From Alphaproteobacteria bacterium (GTDB lineage: Bacteria > Pseudomonadota > Alphaproteobacteria > TMED109): DNA of 64,000 nucleotides. The stretch is from contig JAURCJ010000005.1 in the NCBI GenBank assembly GCA_030828505.1, positions 51,803 to 115,802 of the forward strand, written 5' to 3'. Under the pieces are notes generated by a model. It was not told the DNA's origin and made no database searches. It saw nothing but the letters and a program-made list of their open reading frames with translations. The position numbers and the translations under genes are program-made. Positions 27,949 through 39,124 of this stretch are shown piece by piece; the stretch's first letter is position 1; every line of letters starts with the position of its first letter.

Positions 27949-29841
27949 TTATATGAACTTCATCACGCGTTTTACAATAGATTCAGCATCCATATTAGCA
28001 TTCTTATACATAGTCTCTGGTTTAGCATGTTCTATAAATTTGTCAGGAAACACTATTGTTTGAATATTAGAGTTTATTTTTAGCAGATCATTCTCAGATA
28101 AATATAACATAACATGAGACCCAAAACCTCCTACTACCCCCTCTTCAATGGTTACTAACATGTCATGATTAGAGATTAGGTTTTTTATAAGTTTGGTATC
28201 AAGAGGTTTACAGAACCTGGCATCAGCAACAGAAGTACTGTAGCCTCTATTATCAAGTATTTCAGCAGCTTTTAAAGATTCATATAATCTTGCCCCAAAA
28301 GATAATATAGCTATTCTATTACCTTTTTTTACAATACGTCCTTTGCCAATAGTTAGTGGTTTCGTTATTTTTGAAGGGGTTACACCTATGCTTTCACCTC
28401 TAGGGTATCTAAAAGCAGAAGGTCTATCATCTATTTTAGCTGCCGTTAAAACCATTCTTTTTAATTCTTCCTCATCAGAAGCAGCCATCAATACTATTTT
28501 AGGGATATTAGCTAAATAAGCTATGTCAAATGATCCTGCATGAGTAGGTCCATCTGCTCCCACAAGACCGGCTCTATCTATTGCAAATCTAACAGGTAAT
28601 TTTTGAATTGCTACATCGTGTATTATTTGATCATAAGCACGTTGTAAAAAAGTAGAATATATAGTTGCAAATGGTTTCATTCCTTCAGCTGCTAAACCTG
28701 CAGCAAATGTTACTGCATGTTGTTCAGCAATACCTACATCAAAAAATCTGTCTGGAAATTTTTCTGCAAAAGTATCTAAACCAGTTCCAGAAGGCATTGC
28801 TGCTGTTATAGCTACAATTTTTTTATCTTTTTTTGCTATATTTATAAGTTCTTTAGAAAAAACAGAGGTGTAACTTGGAGCTCCATTTTTTGATTTATTC
28901 TGAGTTCCTGTTTTAATATTAAACTGAGATACACCATGGAATTTATCAGAACTTTCTTCTGCAGGCGAATAACCAAATCCTTTTTGTGTAACTACGTGAA
29001 CCAGGATAGGACCTTGTTCTCTTTTATCTCTTATATTTTTTAGAACAGGAATTAAATGTTGAATATTATGTCCATCTATTGGTCCAATATAATAAAAACC
29101 CAATTCTTCAAATAAAGTTCCGCCTGTTACTATACCCCTAGCATATTCTTCTGCTTTTCTAGCAGTATTTGCAATTGGTCTCGGAAGTCTTTTTGCTACT
29201 TGGCTCGCGACTTCTCTCAAACTTCTATATGAAGAGGATGAAATTAGTTTTGACAAATAAGCGCTCATAGCACCAACAGGTGGAGCTATCGACATATCAT
29301 TATCATTTAGAATAACAATTAATGGTAATTTCATAGAGCCCGCATTGTTCATAGCTTCATAAGCCATGCCTGCGGTCATAGCCCCGTCTCCAATAACTGC
29401 AATTGCTCTTCTATCTTCATTTTTTAAATCTGCAGAGACGGCCATTCCTAAAGCTGCTGATATTGAAGTAGAAGCATGCGCCGCACCAAATGGGTCATAT
29501 TCACTTTCTGCTCTTTTAGTAAAACCAGATAGTCCCTTTTCTTGTCTCAAAGTCTTCATTTTATTTCTTCTGCCTGTTAATATTTTATGAGGGTAGCTTT
29601 GATGCCCAACATCAAATATTAATCGATCGTAAGGAGTATTAAATACATAATGTAGAGCCACTGTAAGTTCTACCACTCCAAGGCCGGCTCCTAAGTGGCC
29701 ACCCGTTTTAGATACTGATTCTATCATTTCTTGTCTGACCTGAGCAGAAAGCAGGTCTAAATCTTCTTCGGCCAGTTGTCTAATATCAGATGTCACTTTA
29801 ATTTTATCAAGTATAGATTTTTCAGATATATTGTCTGTCAT
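27949..29841 (-). CDS. dxs: 1-deoxy-D-xylulose-5-phosphate synthase
   Basis: '[23 protein letters not shown]', '[18 protein letters not shown]', '[15 protein letters not shown]'-like motif, '[15 protein letters not shown]'. Confidence 0.97.
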   Translation of the reverse strand: MTDNISEKSILDKIKVTSDIRQLAEEDLDLLSAQVRQEMIESVSKTGGHLGAGLGVVELTVALHYVFNTPYDRLIFDVGHQSYPHKILTGRRNKMKTLRQEKGLSGFTKRAESEYDPFGAAHASTSISAALGMAVSADLKNEDRRAIAVIGDGAMTAGMAYEAMNNAGSMKLPLIVILNDNDMSIAPPVGAMSAYLSKLISSSSYRSLREVASQVAKRLPRPIANTARKAEEYARGIVTGGTLFEELGFYYIGPIDGHNIQHLIPVLKNIRDKREQGPILVHVVTQKGFGYSPAEESSDKFHGVSQFNIKTGTQNKSKNGAPSYTSVFSKELINIAKKDKKIVAITAAMPSGTGLDTFAEKFPDRFFDVGIAEQHAVTFAAGLAAEGMKPFATIYSTFLQRAYDQIIHDVAIQKLPVRFAIDRAGLVGADGPTHAGSFDIAYLANIPKIVLMAASDEEELKRMVLTAAKIDDRPSAFRYPRGESIGVTPSKITKPLTIGKGRIVKKGNRIAILSFGARLYESLKAAEILDNRGYSTSVADARFCKPLDTKLIKNLISNHDMLVTIEEGVVGGFGSHVMLYLSENDLLKINSNIQTIVFPDKFIEHAKPETMYKNANMDAESIVKRVMKFI

Positions 29842-29902
29842 AGCATTAAACCAGTTTTAAAAAAAATACGTAAAAAATATTTTAATAGGACAAATAAATA
29901 AA

Positions 29903-30502
29903 TTAATTATTTTGTATAGCTCTTTCTAGAAACTCTATACGATCTTGTCCCCAGAAAAGTTCATTATTATATACAAATGTTGGGCTACCCCAAACATTCT
30001 GACTAAGGGCATCTTTGGTATTATTTTTATATTCATTTTGAATTTCTTCTGAATTGGCATCAGTTATAATAGAGCTGGATTCAAATTTATTAGTTTTGCA
30101 AATTTCTAAAATTACATTTTCATTTGAAATATCTTTTTCATCTGTCCATACAGCTTTTTGAAATGAAAAAATTAAATTTTTAACATCTATATTATTTTTT
30201 TGAGCCAAAATTATTACTTTGTGAGATAGTGTAGGGTCTACAGGAAAATATTTTGGTTGAATAGTTAAAGGCATATTTAAAAATTTACTCCACCTACCTA
30301 GTTCTGTTAAACGATTTAATTGAACTGGTTGAGGACGGTCTTTTACATTTGCAACTCCGTGTATAGAAAAAATTTCCATTAAATCTGCAGGTTTCCAATT
30401 TATTTCTAAATTATATTTTTTTTCTAATTCAATTATCCTAGGAGTTGCTAAATAAGCCCAAGGAGAGGGCGTAGCAAAATAGTAGTCAAGCATGTTATTC
30501 AT
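29903..30502 (-). CDS. 2-hydroxychromene-2-carboxylate isomerase / DsbA-family
   Basis: 'DYYFATPSPWAYLATPRI', 'NWKPADLMEIFS', 'VWGSPTFVYNNELFWGQDRIEFLERAI'. Confidence 0.88.
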   Translation of the reverse strand: MNNMLDYYFATPSPWAYLATPRIIELEKKYNLEINWKPADLMEIFSIHGVANVKDRPQPVQLNRLTELGRWSKFLNMPLTIQPKYFPVDPTLSHKVIILAQKNNIDVKNLIFSFQKAVWTDEKDISNENVILEICKTNKFESSSIITDANSEEIQNEYKNNTKDALSQNVWGSPTFVYNNELFWGQDRIEFLERAIQNN

Positions 30503-30517
30503 AGTTTGTCCTTATAT

Positions 30518-31534
30518 TTACCTTCTATACTTTAAATATTTTTCATTAATACAATTTGATGTTTTAACTCCTTGTAAATGATCTAGACAAGTTTTTAAAG
30601 CTTTTTCTCTCAGAAATATTAGTCCAGTTGGACTGTAAAAAGCAGAATGTGGAGTTATAACTATTTTACCATCTGCCCATTTTTCATTTAGCCATGCATT
30701 AATTAAAGGGTGTTTTATATCTGCAGGTTCAGTTGGTAATACATCTAAACCTATTGCACGAATTTTATCTGCTTTCAGAGCATCATAAGCGGCATCGAGA
30801 TCAATAATAGCTCCTCTGGCTGTATTCACAATTACTAAATTAGGTTTGCAAATTTTAAGTATTGAGGCATTAATTAAATTATTTGTTTCATTATTAGCAA
30901 GGCAATGAATAGATAGGTAATCGACAGTTGACATAAGTTCATCTAACTTATTGCATCTATTTATATTTAGGGCCTTTTCTTGTCCATCTGGTACATAAGG
31001 ATCATAGAAACTTATATCAAAACCAAAAGCTTTAGCTCTAAGTGCAAATGCTGTTCCAATTCTTCCTAAACCAATAATACCTAATTTTTTTTTAACTACT
31101 CTATCAATTGTGTACACAGAAGAGTGATGCCAATTATTATTTATATTCTCCTTTAATAATCTATCGTATTCAGATATTCCTCTTGCAAAATTCATAATTA
31201 GAGAAATAGCGTGGTCAGCTACTTCATACGTTCCATAATCAGGAACATTACTAACTACTATCCCAGATTCTCCACATTTAACTTCGTTAATTAAGTCATA
31301 ACCTACTCCCATTCTTGTTATTATTTTACAAGTTTTTAGCTTATAAATTAGAGATTCATCTATTTTCATGTATAAACCAGTTACTAATGCATCAGCTTTA
31401 TTCCATATTGCATCAGGTATTTGACTTGATTTTTTTGCATCATATTTAATTAGTTCACATATTCCATTTGCAATAGGTTTTTCATATTTAAAATCATCTT
31501 TAGCTAAAAAATCTGGATATAGAACAGAATACAT
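30518..31534 (-). CDS. D-isomer specific 2-hydroxyacid dehydrogenase (C-terminal-binding-protein-like)
   Basis: 'LGIIGLGRIGTAFALRAKAFGFDISFYDPY', 'VIVNTARGAIIDLDAAYDAL', 'VITPHSAFYSP'. Confidence 0.92.
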   Translation of the reverse strand: MYSVLYPDFLAKDDFKYEKPIANGICELIKYDAKKSSQIPDAIWNKADALVTGLYMKIDESLIYKLKTCKIITRMGVGYDLINEVKCGESGIVVSNVPDYGTYEVADHAISLIMNFARGISEYDRLLKENINNNWHHSSVYTIDRVVKKKLGIIGLGRIGTAFALRAKAFGFDISFYDPYVPDGQEKALNINRCNKLDELMSTVDYLSIHCLANNETNNLINASILKICKPNLVIVNTARGAIIDLDAAYDALKADKIRAIGLDVLPTEPADIKHPLINAWLNEKWADGKIVITPHSAFYSPTGLIFLREKALKTCLDHLQGVKTSNCINEKYLKYRR

Positions 31535-31647
31535 AATAAATTTCCCTTTAATGTAATTTAAATTTTTGTAATACTTTCCTCAAAGCATTTTTTTAAGTAT
31601 TATTTATCTTTAATAGCTTTAAATTTATAGCATAAGGAAAAATAAAT

Positions 31648-33063
31648 ATGAAAACAGAAATTTATAAATTATCTGCTGCTGAATTATCAAGTTTATATGA
31701 GGAAAAATCATTATCTCCAATTGAAGCCACTAGTTCGATTATTAATAGAATTAAGGATGTGGATGAAAAAATAAATGCATATGTTTTTATAGATGAAGAG
31801 AGCGCTATTAAGCAGGCTAAAGAGTCAGAGATAAGATGGAAAAATGGTTCTCAAAAAAGTCCGATAGATGGAGTACCAACAGCCATTAAAGATCTATTGT
31901 ATACAAAGGGGTGGCCTACACTTAGAGGCTCTAAAACTATTAGTCCAAATAAAGAATGGAATGATGATGCTCCTGTTACTGCAAGGTTAAAAGAAGCAGG
32001 AAGTGTTATAATAGGTAAAACAACAACCCCGGAATTTGGCCATAGAGGAACTACTCAGAGCCCATTGACGGGCATAACAAGAAACCCATGGAATTTAGAA
32101 CGGACTTCAGGTGGATCGTCTGGAGGTTCATCATCATCTGTAGCTGCAGGAATGGGTCCTTTGGCTATAGGAACTGATGGAGGAGGAAGTGTAAGAATAC
32201 CTTGTGCGTATACTGGTCTATTTGGAATAAAACCAACTTTTGGAAAGATTCCAGCTTGGCCTTTATCTCCGTTTGGAACTATAGCTAATGTTGGGCCTAT
32301 GACAAGAACTGTTAAAGATGGTGCTATGTTATTTGCTCAAATAAGTAGGCCAGATTGGAGAGATTGGCATGCAGATTCATCAATGGATAGTAATTTTTTA
32401 AATAGGTTAGGCGAGGGTATTGAAGGTAAAAAAATAGCTTATAGTAAAGATTTTGGAATGAGTCCTTTTTGGAATGTTAGCCTCATGGATAAAGATGTAA
32501 TTTTTAATATAGAAAATACTGTTAAACTTTTAGAAAGTTTAGGAGCATATGTAGAAGAAATAGACATTAATTGGGCATATAATCCTAAAGAAGCTTTTAA
32601 TGTTTTATGGACTTCAGGTGCTGCATTTTTGTCTAAGGACTTTACTGAAGAAGAAAATAATCTTTTAGACCCAGTTTTTAAAAAGTTTTGTGATATAGGA
32701 AAAGAGCATCCTTTATTTACACGATTAGCTGCCGAAAATTCTAGAGGAGAAAACGCTTCAGTTATTAATGAAATTTTTCTAAATTATGATTTAATTGTAG
32801 GGCCAACAATGCCAACAGTAGCATTTAAAGCAGAAAATATAGTACCAGATGGTTGGGATCAAGATGAGTTCGATTATACTCCATTTACTTATCCTTTTAA
32901 TATGACTTGTCATCCTGCTGCTACTATAAATTGCGGTTTTTCTGATGGACTGCCAATTGGTTTTCAAATAATTGCAAAAAAAGATTGTGATGCTGATACA
33001 TTTATTTGTGCAGCAGCAATAGAAGAGGCCTTATCATTAAAAGATATGTGGCCTAATATATAG
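31648..33063 (+). CDS. Amidase
   Basis: Amidase signature 'RTSGGSSGGSSSSVAAGMGPLAIGTDGGGSVRIPCAYTGLFGIKPT'. Confidence 0.95.
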   Translation: MKTEIYKLSAAELSSLYEEKSLSPIEATSSIINRIKDVDEKINAYVFIDEESAIKQAKESEIRWKNGSQKSPIDGVPTAIKDLLYTKGWPTLRGSKTISPNKEWNDDAPVTARLKEAGSVIIGKTTTPEFGHRGTTQSPLTGITRNPWNLERTSGGSSGGSSSSVAAGMGPLAIGTDGGGSVRIPCAYTGLFGIKPTFGKIPAWPLSPFGTIANVGPMTRTVKDGAMLFAQISRPDWRDWHADSSMDSNFLNRLGEGIEGKKIAYSKDFGMSPFWNVSLMDKDVIFNIENTVKLLESLGAYVEEIDINWAYNPKEAFNVLWTSGAAFLSKDFTEEENNLLDPVFKKFCDIGKEHPLFTRLAAENSRGENASVINEIFLNYDLIVGPTMPTVAFKAENIVPDGWDQDEFDYTPFTYPFNMTCHPAATINCGFSDGLPIGFQIIAKKDCDADTFICAAAIEEALSLKDMWPNI

Positions 33064-33093
33064 ATAAATTAAATAATTATAGGGAGTAATTTT

Positions 33094-33417
33094 ATGATTG
33101 TAGAAATGAGAACTTATACTATTCAACCTGGCTCTACACCAGAATATTTTAAGGTATATGAAACTATGGGTATGGAGGCTCAGAAAGAAATATTAGGCCA
33201 TATGGTGGGTTATTACGCTACAGAGATAGGAGAATTAAACCAAGTAGTTCACATGTGGGCTTATGATAGTTTGAATAGCCGAGTAGAAAGAAGAGCTAAA
33301 TTAATGCAAGATGAAAGGTGGCAAAAGATGTTACCAGAGTTAAGAAAGTTTATAATTTCTCAGAAAACACAAATATTAATTCCTGCACCTTTTGCTAAGA
33401 TCCCAAAAATTGATTAG
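33094..33417 (+). CDS. NIPSNAP family protein
   Basis: 'MIVEMRTYTIQPGSTPEYFKVYE', 'VVHMWAYDSLNSRVERRAKLM'. Confidence 0.9.
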   Translation: MIVEMRTYTIQPGSTPEYFKVYETMGMEAQKEILGHMVGYYATEIGELNQVVHMWAYDSLNSRVERRAKLMQDERWQKMLPELRKFIISQKTQILIPAPFAKIPKID

Positions 33418-34415
33418 ATAGACGTAATAATTTTTCTATTTCTATTATTATCAAAAACTTCGAAGCCAACTCGTAGTTTTTTTGCGATTTTTTCTGAGGA
33501 CTGTTGGTCTAAAACTAAAAAAGCTGTAGCTAAAGCATCTGCTTCAGCTGCAGTTTTAGATAAAACACTTACTTGTAATTGCTGATTTGCATTATGTCCA
33601 TTTTCAGGATCAAATATATGATGATAATTTCCTGATAAATCAAAAGGTGTCCCCAATCCTGCTGAAGTAGCAACTGCAGCATTAGTAAACTCTATCTCAC
33701 CTATACTGTCTGTATGTTCAGGATTAGATAATAATAAACGCCATGGTCTTCCCTCTGGATGATCCCCTATACCTCTATACTCTCCTAACTGAACTAGAGT
33801 ATTATTTATTCCTAAATTAATTAAATTCTCTGAAATTTTATCAGTTATATAACCTTGAGCAATGCCATTCAAAGTAGATGACATCCCAGGTTTTTCATAA
33901 CTAATTAGATTTTTATCTATAGAAATGGATTCCCAACCCACTAAACTTAAAGCTTGTTCTATTTCAATTTTTGATGGCGGTTCATTATTATTTTTAAATG
34001 CTTTACTGTAAGTATTCCAAAGTGGTTGAACAGTGATGTCAAAAGCACCATCAGTAATTTTTGCATATTTCTTTGATAAATTAAATAGCTCTACCATATC
34101 TGGGTGAGGTTTTTCTATAAAACCATTTTTATTTAATAAAGATAATTGAGAATTTTCTTGATATAGCGAAAAAAGATTTTCTAACTTATATAGTTTTTTA
34201 TAACTATTCTGTAGAATATTTTCAGCTTCTTTTTTATTGGGATGGTATATAGTTATTTCAGCTTGTGAACCTAGTGCCATTCCTGTCCATGAGACTTTAT
34301 GCAAAGCTTTATCTTTAGTTAATTCAAAGAGTGCAGTTCCGGAAACTGCTCCTATGGCGGCTACCCCCATGATTTTTAGTAATCTTCTTCGAGTTTGTGT
34401 ATAACTATTTAACAT
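33414..34415 (-). CDS. apbE: FAD:protein FMN transferase
   Basis: Tat-like leader 'TRRRLLKIMGVAAIGAVSG'; 'ITDGAFDITVQPLWNTY', 'LNGIAQGYITDKI', 'HHIFDPENGH', 'AAEADALATAFLVL'. Confidence 0.93.
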   Translation of the reverse strand: MLNSYTQTRRRLLKIMGVAAIGAVSGTALFELTKDKALHKVSWTGMALGSQAEITIYHPNKKEAENILQNSYKKLYKLENLFSLYQENSQLSLLNKNGFIEKPHPDMVELFNLSKKYAKITDGAFDITVQPLWNTYSKAFKNNNEPPSKIEIEQALSLVGWESISIDKNLISYEKPGMSSTLNGIAQGYITDKISENLINLGINNTLVQLGEYRGIGDHPEGRPWRLLLSNPEHTDSIGEIEFTNAAVATSAGLGTPFDLSGNYHHIFDPENGHNANQQLQVSVLSKTAAEADALATAFLVLDQQSSEKIAKKLRVGFEVFDNNRNRKIITSI

Positions 34416-34472
34416 GACTATTTATTAACTCCCTAAATAAATAATAGTATTAATTTAAATTTAATCAAATAT

Positions 34473-37400
34473 TTATTCTGCGACAGCGTGTTTGATACTT
34501 TGAGGCTTTATTATTTTTTCACTAATAAATATCCTCAACATAGGAGGAACTATTGCTAGAGTTAATATAGCTGATAGACAAAGACCTCCTATTACAACAG
34601 AGCCTAATCCTCTATATAGCTCTGACCCTGCTCCTGGAAAGACAACTAGAGGTATCATTCCAAAGACACTAGTTAATGTAGACATAAAAATAGGTCTAAT
34701 TCTATTTCTCGTTGCTTCTAAAATGGCCTCGGAAGCGTTTAAATTTTCTTCTTTCATATGTTGCAGTGTTTGATGGACTAATAAAATTGCATTATTTACT
34801 ACAATTCCAATCAAAATGACGAACCCAAGCATTGTTAGCATATCTAAGGGTTGTAATATATTTAAATTTAGTACCCATAGGCCCATTACTCCTCCAGCAG
34901 CTGCAGGAGGCACTGATAACATTATAACTAGAGGATATATGAAGCTTTCGAATAATATAGCCATTAATAAATAAACCATACAAATTGCTACAATTAAATT
35001 TATAACCATTGCATTCCATGTACTTGTTAATTCATCTGCTGTACCAGACAAATTTAAATTTATGCCAGTAGGTAAACCCTGTTGTTCAAGTGGTAAAATA
35101 ACTTTTTCTTTAATTGTATCAATAGCAGCTTCTAAAGGAATTTTATCAATAGGTTTGATTTGTAAAGTTATAGTTCTATCTCTTTCAATATGTCTTATCT
35201 CTGTAGGTCCAGAAGTCATAACGACGTCTGCAATAGAAGAGATGGGTAATATTTTTCCGTTAGGAGTAACTACAGGAATATTTTCTATTCCTTGTGTTTG
35301 TGTTATAGCATTCACTTTACCTCTTAATGTTAAATCCATTCTTTTTGAGTCTACAGTTATTTCGGCAATTCTTAAGCCTGAATTAAATGCGTCAACACTT
35401 AAAGCCAGTGATTGTGCTGTAATATTATTATCAGCTAATTTTACCCTATTAGGCTGAACTTGAATTTCTGGAGCTCCTAAAACTAATCCAGGTATAGGTC
35501 TCATCTGATTGCCTTCACTTCTTGGAAAAGATTTTCCTACTAATCCTGCAGCCTGCTGAGCAACAATGACTACTTTTTCTAAGTCAGGGCCAGTAATATC
35601 TAAATCTATTGACCTTCCTCCACCAAAACCCCTTTGAAATAAACTTGGCTGAGTGAAAAACCCAAAAGTTCCTGGTTCTCCAAATAGTGAGCGTGTTAAT
35701 ACTGGTATTAGTTCTCTTACTCTGGTATCTTGAACTGCACTTGCTCCAAAAAGCGTTCTGCCTCCAGCCCCAGCCACAAAAAAGTAGTTTTTAATTTTAG
35801 GCGGTTGTCCTGCTTCTGCCACAGAACCTGTTTCCGATGCCCATAAATTTTTTACTCTTGTTTCTACTCGTTCAGCAATTTCCGTTAAAGTTTCTAAATT
35901 ATATCCTGGTGGTGGAAGCATAATACCAAAAATTAAATTTCTATTTCCTTCTGGAAGGTACTCTAACTTAGGAAGCATTGCATAGGATATTGACAAGGCT
36001 CCTAATGCAACTGTTGCTGCAACTAATAAGGAAGCTATTCTCGATTTTGTAATTAATTTTACATAACTAATAGTTAATTTTACAAATCCTCTAGCTATAT
36101 TATCTAGTATATAAATATTTTTTTTAGTAGTTTTTACCCCTGTCAAAAGCCATTTAGCTAATGCTGGTAAAACTGTTATTGACACTAATAGGCTCATTGT
36201 TACGGCAACTGAAATAGCAACAGCTATATCTCTAAATAATTGCCCAGCTTCTAATTGCATAATTAAAATAGGAACAAATACTAAAACAGTTGTTAGTGCA
36301 GATACCATAACAGCAGACCATACTTGTTTAGCTCCAAAATAGGCTGCTTCATTTGCTTCTTTTCCATTTTCTCTATGTCTATAAATATTTTCTAAAACAA
36401 CAATAGCCGCGTCAACAACCATTCCTACCGCAAATGCTATTCCAGCTAATGAAATAACATTTATAGATCTTCCAAGAGCTGCCATTGCCACAAAAGCTGC
36501 TACTACTGATATAGGAATAGATAATCCAATTATTACTGTTGCTCTCCAAGACCTTAAAAACATTATTAGAATAAATATAGCTAACGAGCCACCTATCCAT
36601 ATATTTTGCCGAACAAGTTCAATAGCCGAGTCAATATATATTGTTTCATCATAAACCTGCTCAAGCTTTAGCCCCAAACTAGGTAAGGAGTTTTCATTGA
36701 GTTCTTTTACAGCATTTCTAACTCCTTCCATAATTTCAATTACATTTGCTCCAGATTGTCTTACGGCATTAATAGCTAAAGATGAATCTCCTAAAAATCT
36801 AATATTTGAAATGGGTTCCTTATGCGTAAATTCTACTGTTGCTATATCTTTAACTGTTACTCTGCTAAAACGGCCATTTTCATTTAAATTACTAATTAAA
36901 ACTACATTTTTAACTTGATCTGGAGTTTGAAATTCCCCTTCTGCTCTAACAATATATCTTCTTTTACCTTCTTCTACATCTCCAGCTGAAATAGAGGCAT
37001 TAGCTCTTTGAAGTGCTAAGGCTACTTCAGGAACCGTCAGTCCATAATAGGCCATTTTTTCTGGGTCTATTGTCACTCGTAATTCTGTTTCACTTCCACC
37101 ATAAACAGTGGTTCTTGCAACTCCAGGTACCCTTTCAATTTTATCTTGGATTACATTTTCTACTATATCTCCGTACGCAGCTATATCTGTTTCATTACCT
37201 TCTGTTTTTGTAAGAATAAACCAAGCTATTGCATTATCATCTAATCCTGCAGTATCTAAACTCGGTTCACCAGCATCTTCAGGATAGCCTTCAATTTGAT
37301 TTAATCTGTTAGAAACTAACAATAAAGCTCTATCCATATTTACATTAGTATCAAATTCAATAGTAACTTCTGAACGTCCTTCTTGAGCTTTAGCGGATAA

Positions 37401-37637
37401 TCTTTTCGAACCTTCTATGCCTTTTAATACTTCTTCTTGTCTATTTACTATCTCTCTCTCTATTTCATAAGGAGAGGCTCCATACCAATAGGTGGATACC
37501 GTTATTACTGGCTTATTCACATCGGGAGCAAGTTGGATTGGTATACGTTCTAAGGCTATAAAACCTAATACTATTGTCATAAAAATAGCAGCAACAACTG
37601 CAATAGGCCTTTCTATAGATGCTTTAATTATATCCAT
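34473..37637 (-). CDS. RND (HAE1-type) efflux transporter permease
   Basis: 'ASIERPIAVVAAIFMTIVLGFIALERIPIQLAPD', 'AGIAFAVGMVVDAAIVVLENIYRH', 'TRNRIRPIFMSTLTSVFGMIPLV'. Confidence 0.95.
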   Translation of the reverse strand: MDIIKASIERPIAVVAAIFMTIVLGFIALERIPIQLAPDVNKPVITVSTYWYGASPYEIEREIVNRQEEVLKGIEGSKRLSAKAQEGRSEVTIEFDTNVNMDRALLLVSNRLNQIEGYPEDAGEPSLDTAGLDDNAIAWFILTKTEGNETDIAAYGDIVENVIQDKIERVPGVARTTVYGGSETELRVTIDPEKMAYYGLTVPEVALALQRANASISAGDVEEGKRRYIVRAEGEFQTPDQVKNVVLISNLNENGRFSRVTVKDIATVEFTHKEPISNIRFLGDSSLAINAVRQSGANVIEIMEGVRNAVKELNENSLPSLGLKLEQVYDETIYIDSAIELVRQNIWIGGSLAIFILIMFLRSWRATVIIGLSIPISVVAAFVAMAALGRSINVISLAGIAFAVGMVVDAAIVVLENIYRHRENGKEANEAAYFGAKQVWSAVMVSALTTVLVFVPILIMQLEAGQLFRDIAVAISVAVTMSLLVSITVLPALAKWLLTGVKTTKKNIYILDNIARGFVKLTISYVKLITKSRIASLLVAATVALGALSISYAMLPKLEYLPEGNRNLIFGIMLPPPGYNLETLTEIAERVETRVKNLWASETGSVAEAGQPPKIKNYFFVAGAGGRTLFGASAVQDTRVRELIPVLTRSLFGEPGTFGFFTQPSLFQRGFGGGRSIDLDITGPDLEKVVIVAQQAAGLVGKSFPRSEGNQMRPIPGLVLGAPEIQVQPNRVKLADNNITAQSLALSVDAFNSGLRIAEITVDSKRMDLTLRGKVNAITQTQGIENIPVVTPNGKILPISSIADVVMTSGPTEIRHIERDRTITLQIKPIDKIPLEAAIDTIKEKVILPLEQQGLPTGINLNLSGTADELTSTWNAMVINLIVAICMVYLLMAILFESFIYPLVIMLSVPPAAAGGVMGLWVLNLNILQPLDMLTMLGFVILIGIVVNNAILLVHQTLQHMKEENLNASEAILEATRNRIRPIFMSTLTSVFGMIPLVVFPGAGSELYRGLGSVVIGGLCLSAILTLAIVPPMLRIFISEKIIKPQSIKHAVAE

Positions 37638-38785
37638 TATTGTTTCTCACCTTCATTCGTATCTTTAGTTAAAATAGGCTTTACTTTTTGTCCCGGCCTC
37701 AATCTTTCGTTACCTTTAATAACTACTATATCTCCTTCTTTTATTCCTCCTAATACAACAAATCTATTACCTACTCCATCACCAAGTTTTAATGGCTTTA
37801 TTACTGCTTTTTCCTCTTCAACTACATAGACTAGAGACATACCTTCACGTTTTAAAATTGCATCTTTATGAACAGTAGGAGTTTTAAGTCCAGGGCCTAT
37901 TGGTATAAATATATTAACGTTCTCCCCAACAAATAACTTTCTAGAAAGTTCTTTACTACTAAATGTTAAATGGACTGGAATAGTTCTGGAATTTGAATTT
38001 TCTCTAACTCCTAGAGCTCTTAGTTTAGAGCTAAAAGAAATCATATCTGTTGTAGAAACGCTAATATTATTATTAATTTCTAATATTCTAGCTCTATTTG
38101 AAGGAACATCTGCTTCAATCTCTAATAATGAATCACTAACTAGTTTAAATAATGTGAAACCTAGCCCTACTGCCTCGCCTAATTCAACCATTTTTAATTC
38201 TATGATCCCATCAAATGGTGCTTTAACTGTAGCTCTTTTAAGATTTAATTTAGCAAGTTTTTCTTCTTGAAGAGCAGATTTTAATTTTGCTTCTACTATT
38301 TCTTCTTTAGCAATTAGTGAAGTATGTAAACTTTGAAGCCTCTCATATTTTGATACGTTAAAAGCAGAAGATTCTTTTAAATTTTCCATTCTATTGAGTT
38401 CAATTAAATTTATATTAGTTTCAGCTTTAGCACTTTTTATTTCTGCTTTGGTTGCATTAACATTTGCGTTAGCAATTTCAGACATCCATTTGTAACGCTC
38501 TATATCAATTAAAGCTAATACTTGTCCTTTTTTTACTTTATCTCCTACTTCAACTAATACATTTTCTATTTTTCCAATAACTGCAGCAGGAACATCAGCT
38601 TCTTTTAATGAAATAACTCTTCCTATAACTGGAATAGTTTGATTTAAAGATTCTAATATGACCTCATCAACTTCTACAGAGGCAGCCCCTTGAGCAGAAG
38701 CTTTATTGTTAAGAAAAGATATTACTGTGAGTAAAATAAACCCTATTTTATAAGACTTTTTAACAGTATTTTTAAATTTTATCAT
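37637..38785 (-). CDS. RND efflux periplasmic adaptor (membrane fusion protein)
   Basis: 'AAVIGKIENVLVEVGDKVKKGQVLALID', 'RATVKAPFDGIIELKMVELGEAVGLG'; abuts the permease start. Confidence 0.93.
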   Translation of the reverse strand: MIKFKNTVKKSYKIGFILLTVISFLNNKASAQGAASVEVDEVILESLNQTIPVIGRVISLKEADVPAAVIGKIENVLVEVGDKVKKGQVLALIDIERYKWMSEIANANVNATKAEIKSAKAETNINLIELNRMENLKESSAFNVSKYERLQSLHTSLIAKEEIVEAKLKSALQEEKLAKLNLKRATVKAPFDGIIELKMVELGEAVGLGFTLFKLVSDSLLEIEADVPSNRARILEINNNISVSTTDMISFSSKLRALGVRENSNSRTIPVHLTFSSKELSRKLFVGENVNIFIPIGPGLKTPTVHKDAILKREGMSLVYVVEEEKAVIKPLKLGDGVGNRFVVLGGIKEGDIVVIKGNERLRPGQKVKPILTKDTNEGEKQ

Positions 38786-38930
38786 AGCAACCCTTATTAT
38801 AATTTTTAAATGTTAAAGTTTCTAGCATGAATTAAATATTAATTATAGTTTCTTGTTAATTTAAAACATCTAGTCACTATATAGATCGAGGGGCTCGCTT
38901 AGCAAATCTTTACTATTTACGACCATACTC

Positions 38931-39110
38931 TCAATTCGTGCTGGAATTTTTTTTTGCTGCATTTATTTCTGCATCTCTAAGATTGATGATATTTTCTTCT
39001 ATTTCTTTTGGAAAAGAATTATGGTCTAAATTATTATTGACTTTAATTATTAATTTTAGGCATATCTCGTAGGAGTATGAATTTGATATTATGACGGATA
39101 AACTAAACAA
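38931..39110 (-). CDS. Possible small ORF or gene remnant (59 aa, TTG start)
   Basis: Reverse-strand frame (TTG)LFSLSVIISNSYSYEICLKLIIKVNNNLDHNSFPKEIEENIINLRDAEINAAKKNSSTN*; C-terminal half has protein-like composition; no clear RBS. Confidence 0.25.
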   Translation of the reverse strand: MFSLSVIISNSYSYEICLKLIIKVNNNLDHNSFPKEIEENIINLRDAEINAAKKNSSTN

Positions 39111-39124
39111 TATGGATTAAAAAA

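Noticed and set aside
34792-35457. ORFs at 34792-35019(-) and 35062-35457(+) inside the RND permease
   Set aside because: They overlap a strongly supported coding frame and have low-complexity shadow composition.
38886-38900. GC-rich CGAGGGGCTCG element in the 38.8-39.1 kb gap, considered as terminator or tRNA fragment
   Set aside because: Only a 4-bp stem, no T-tract, no cloverleaf or T-loop consensus nearby.
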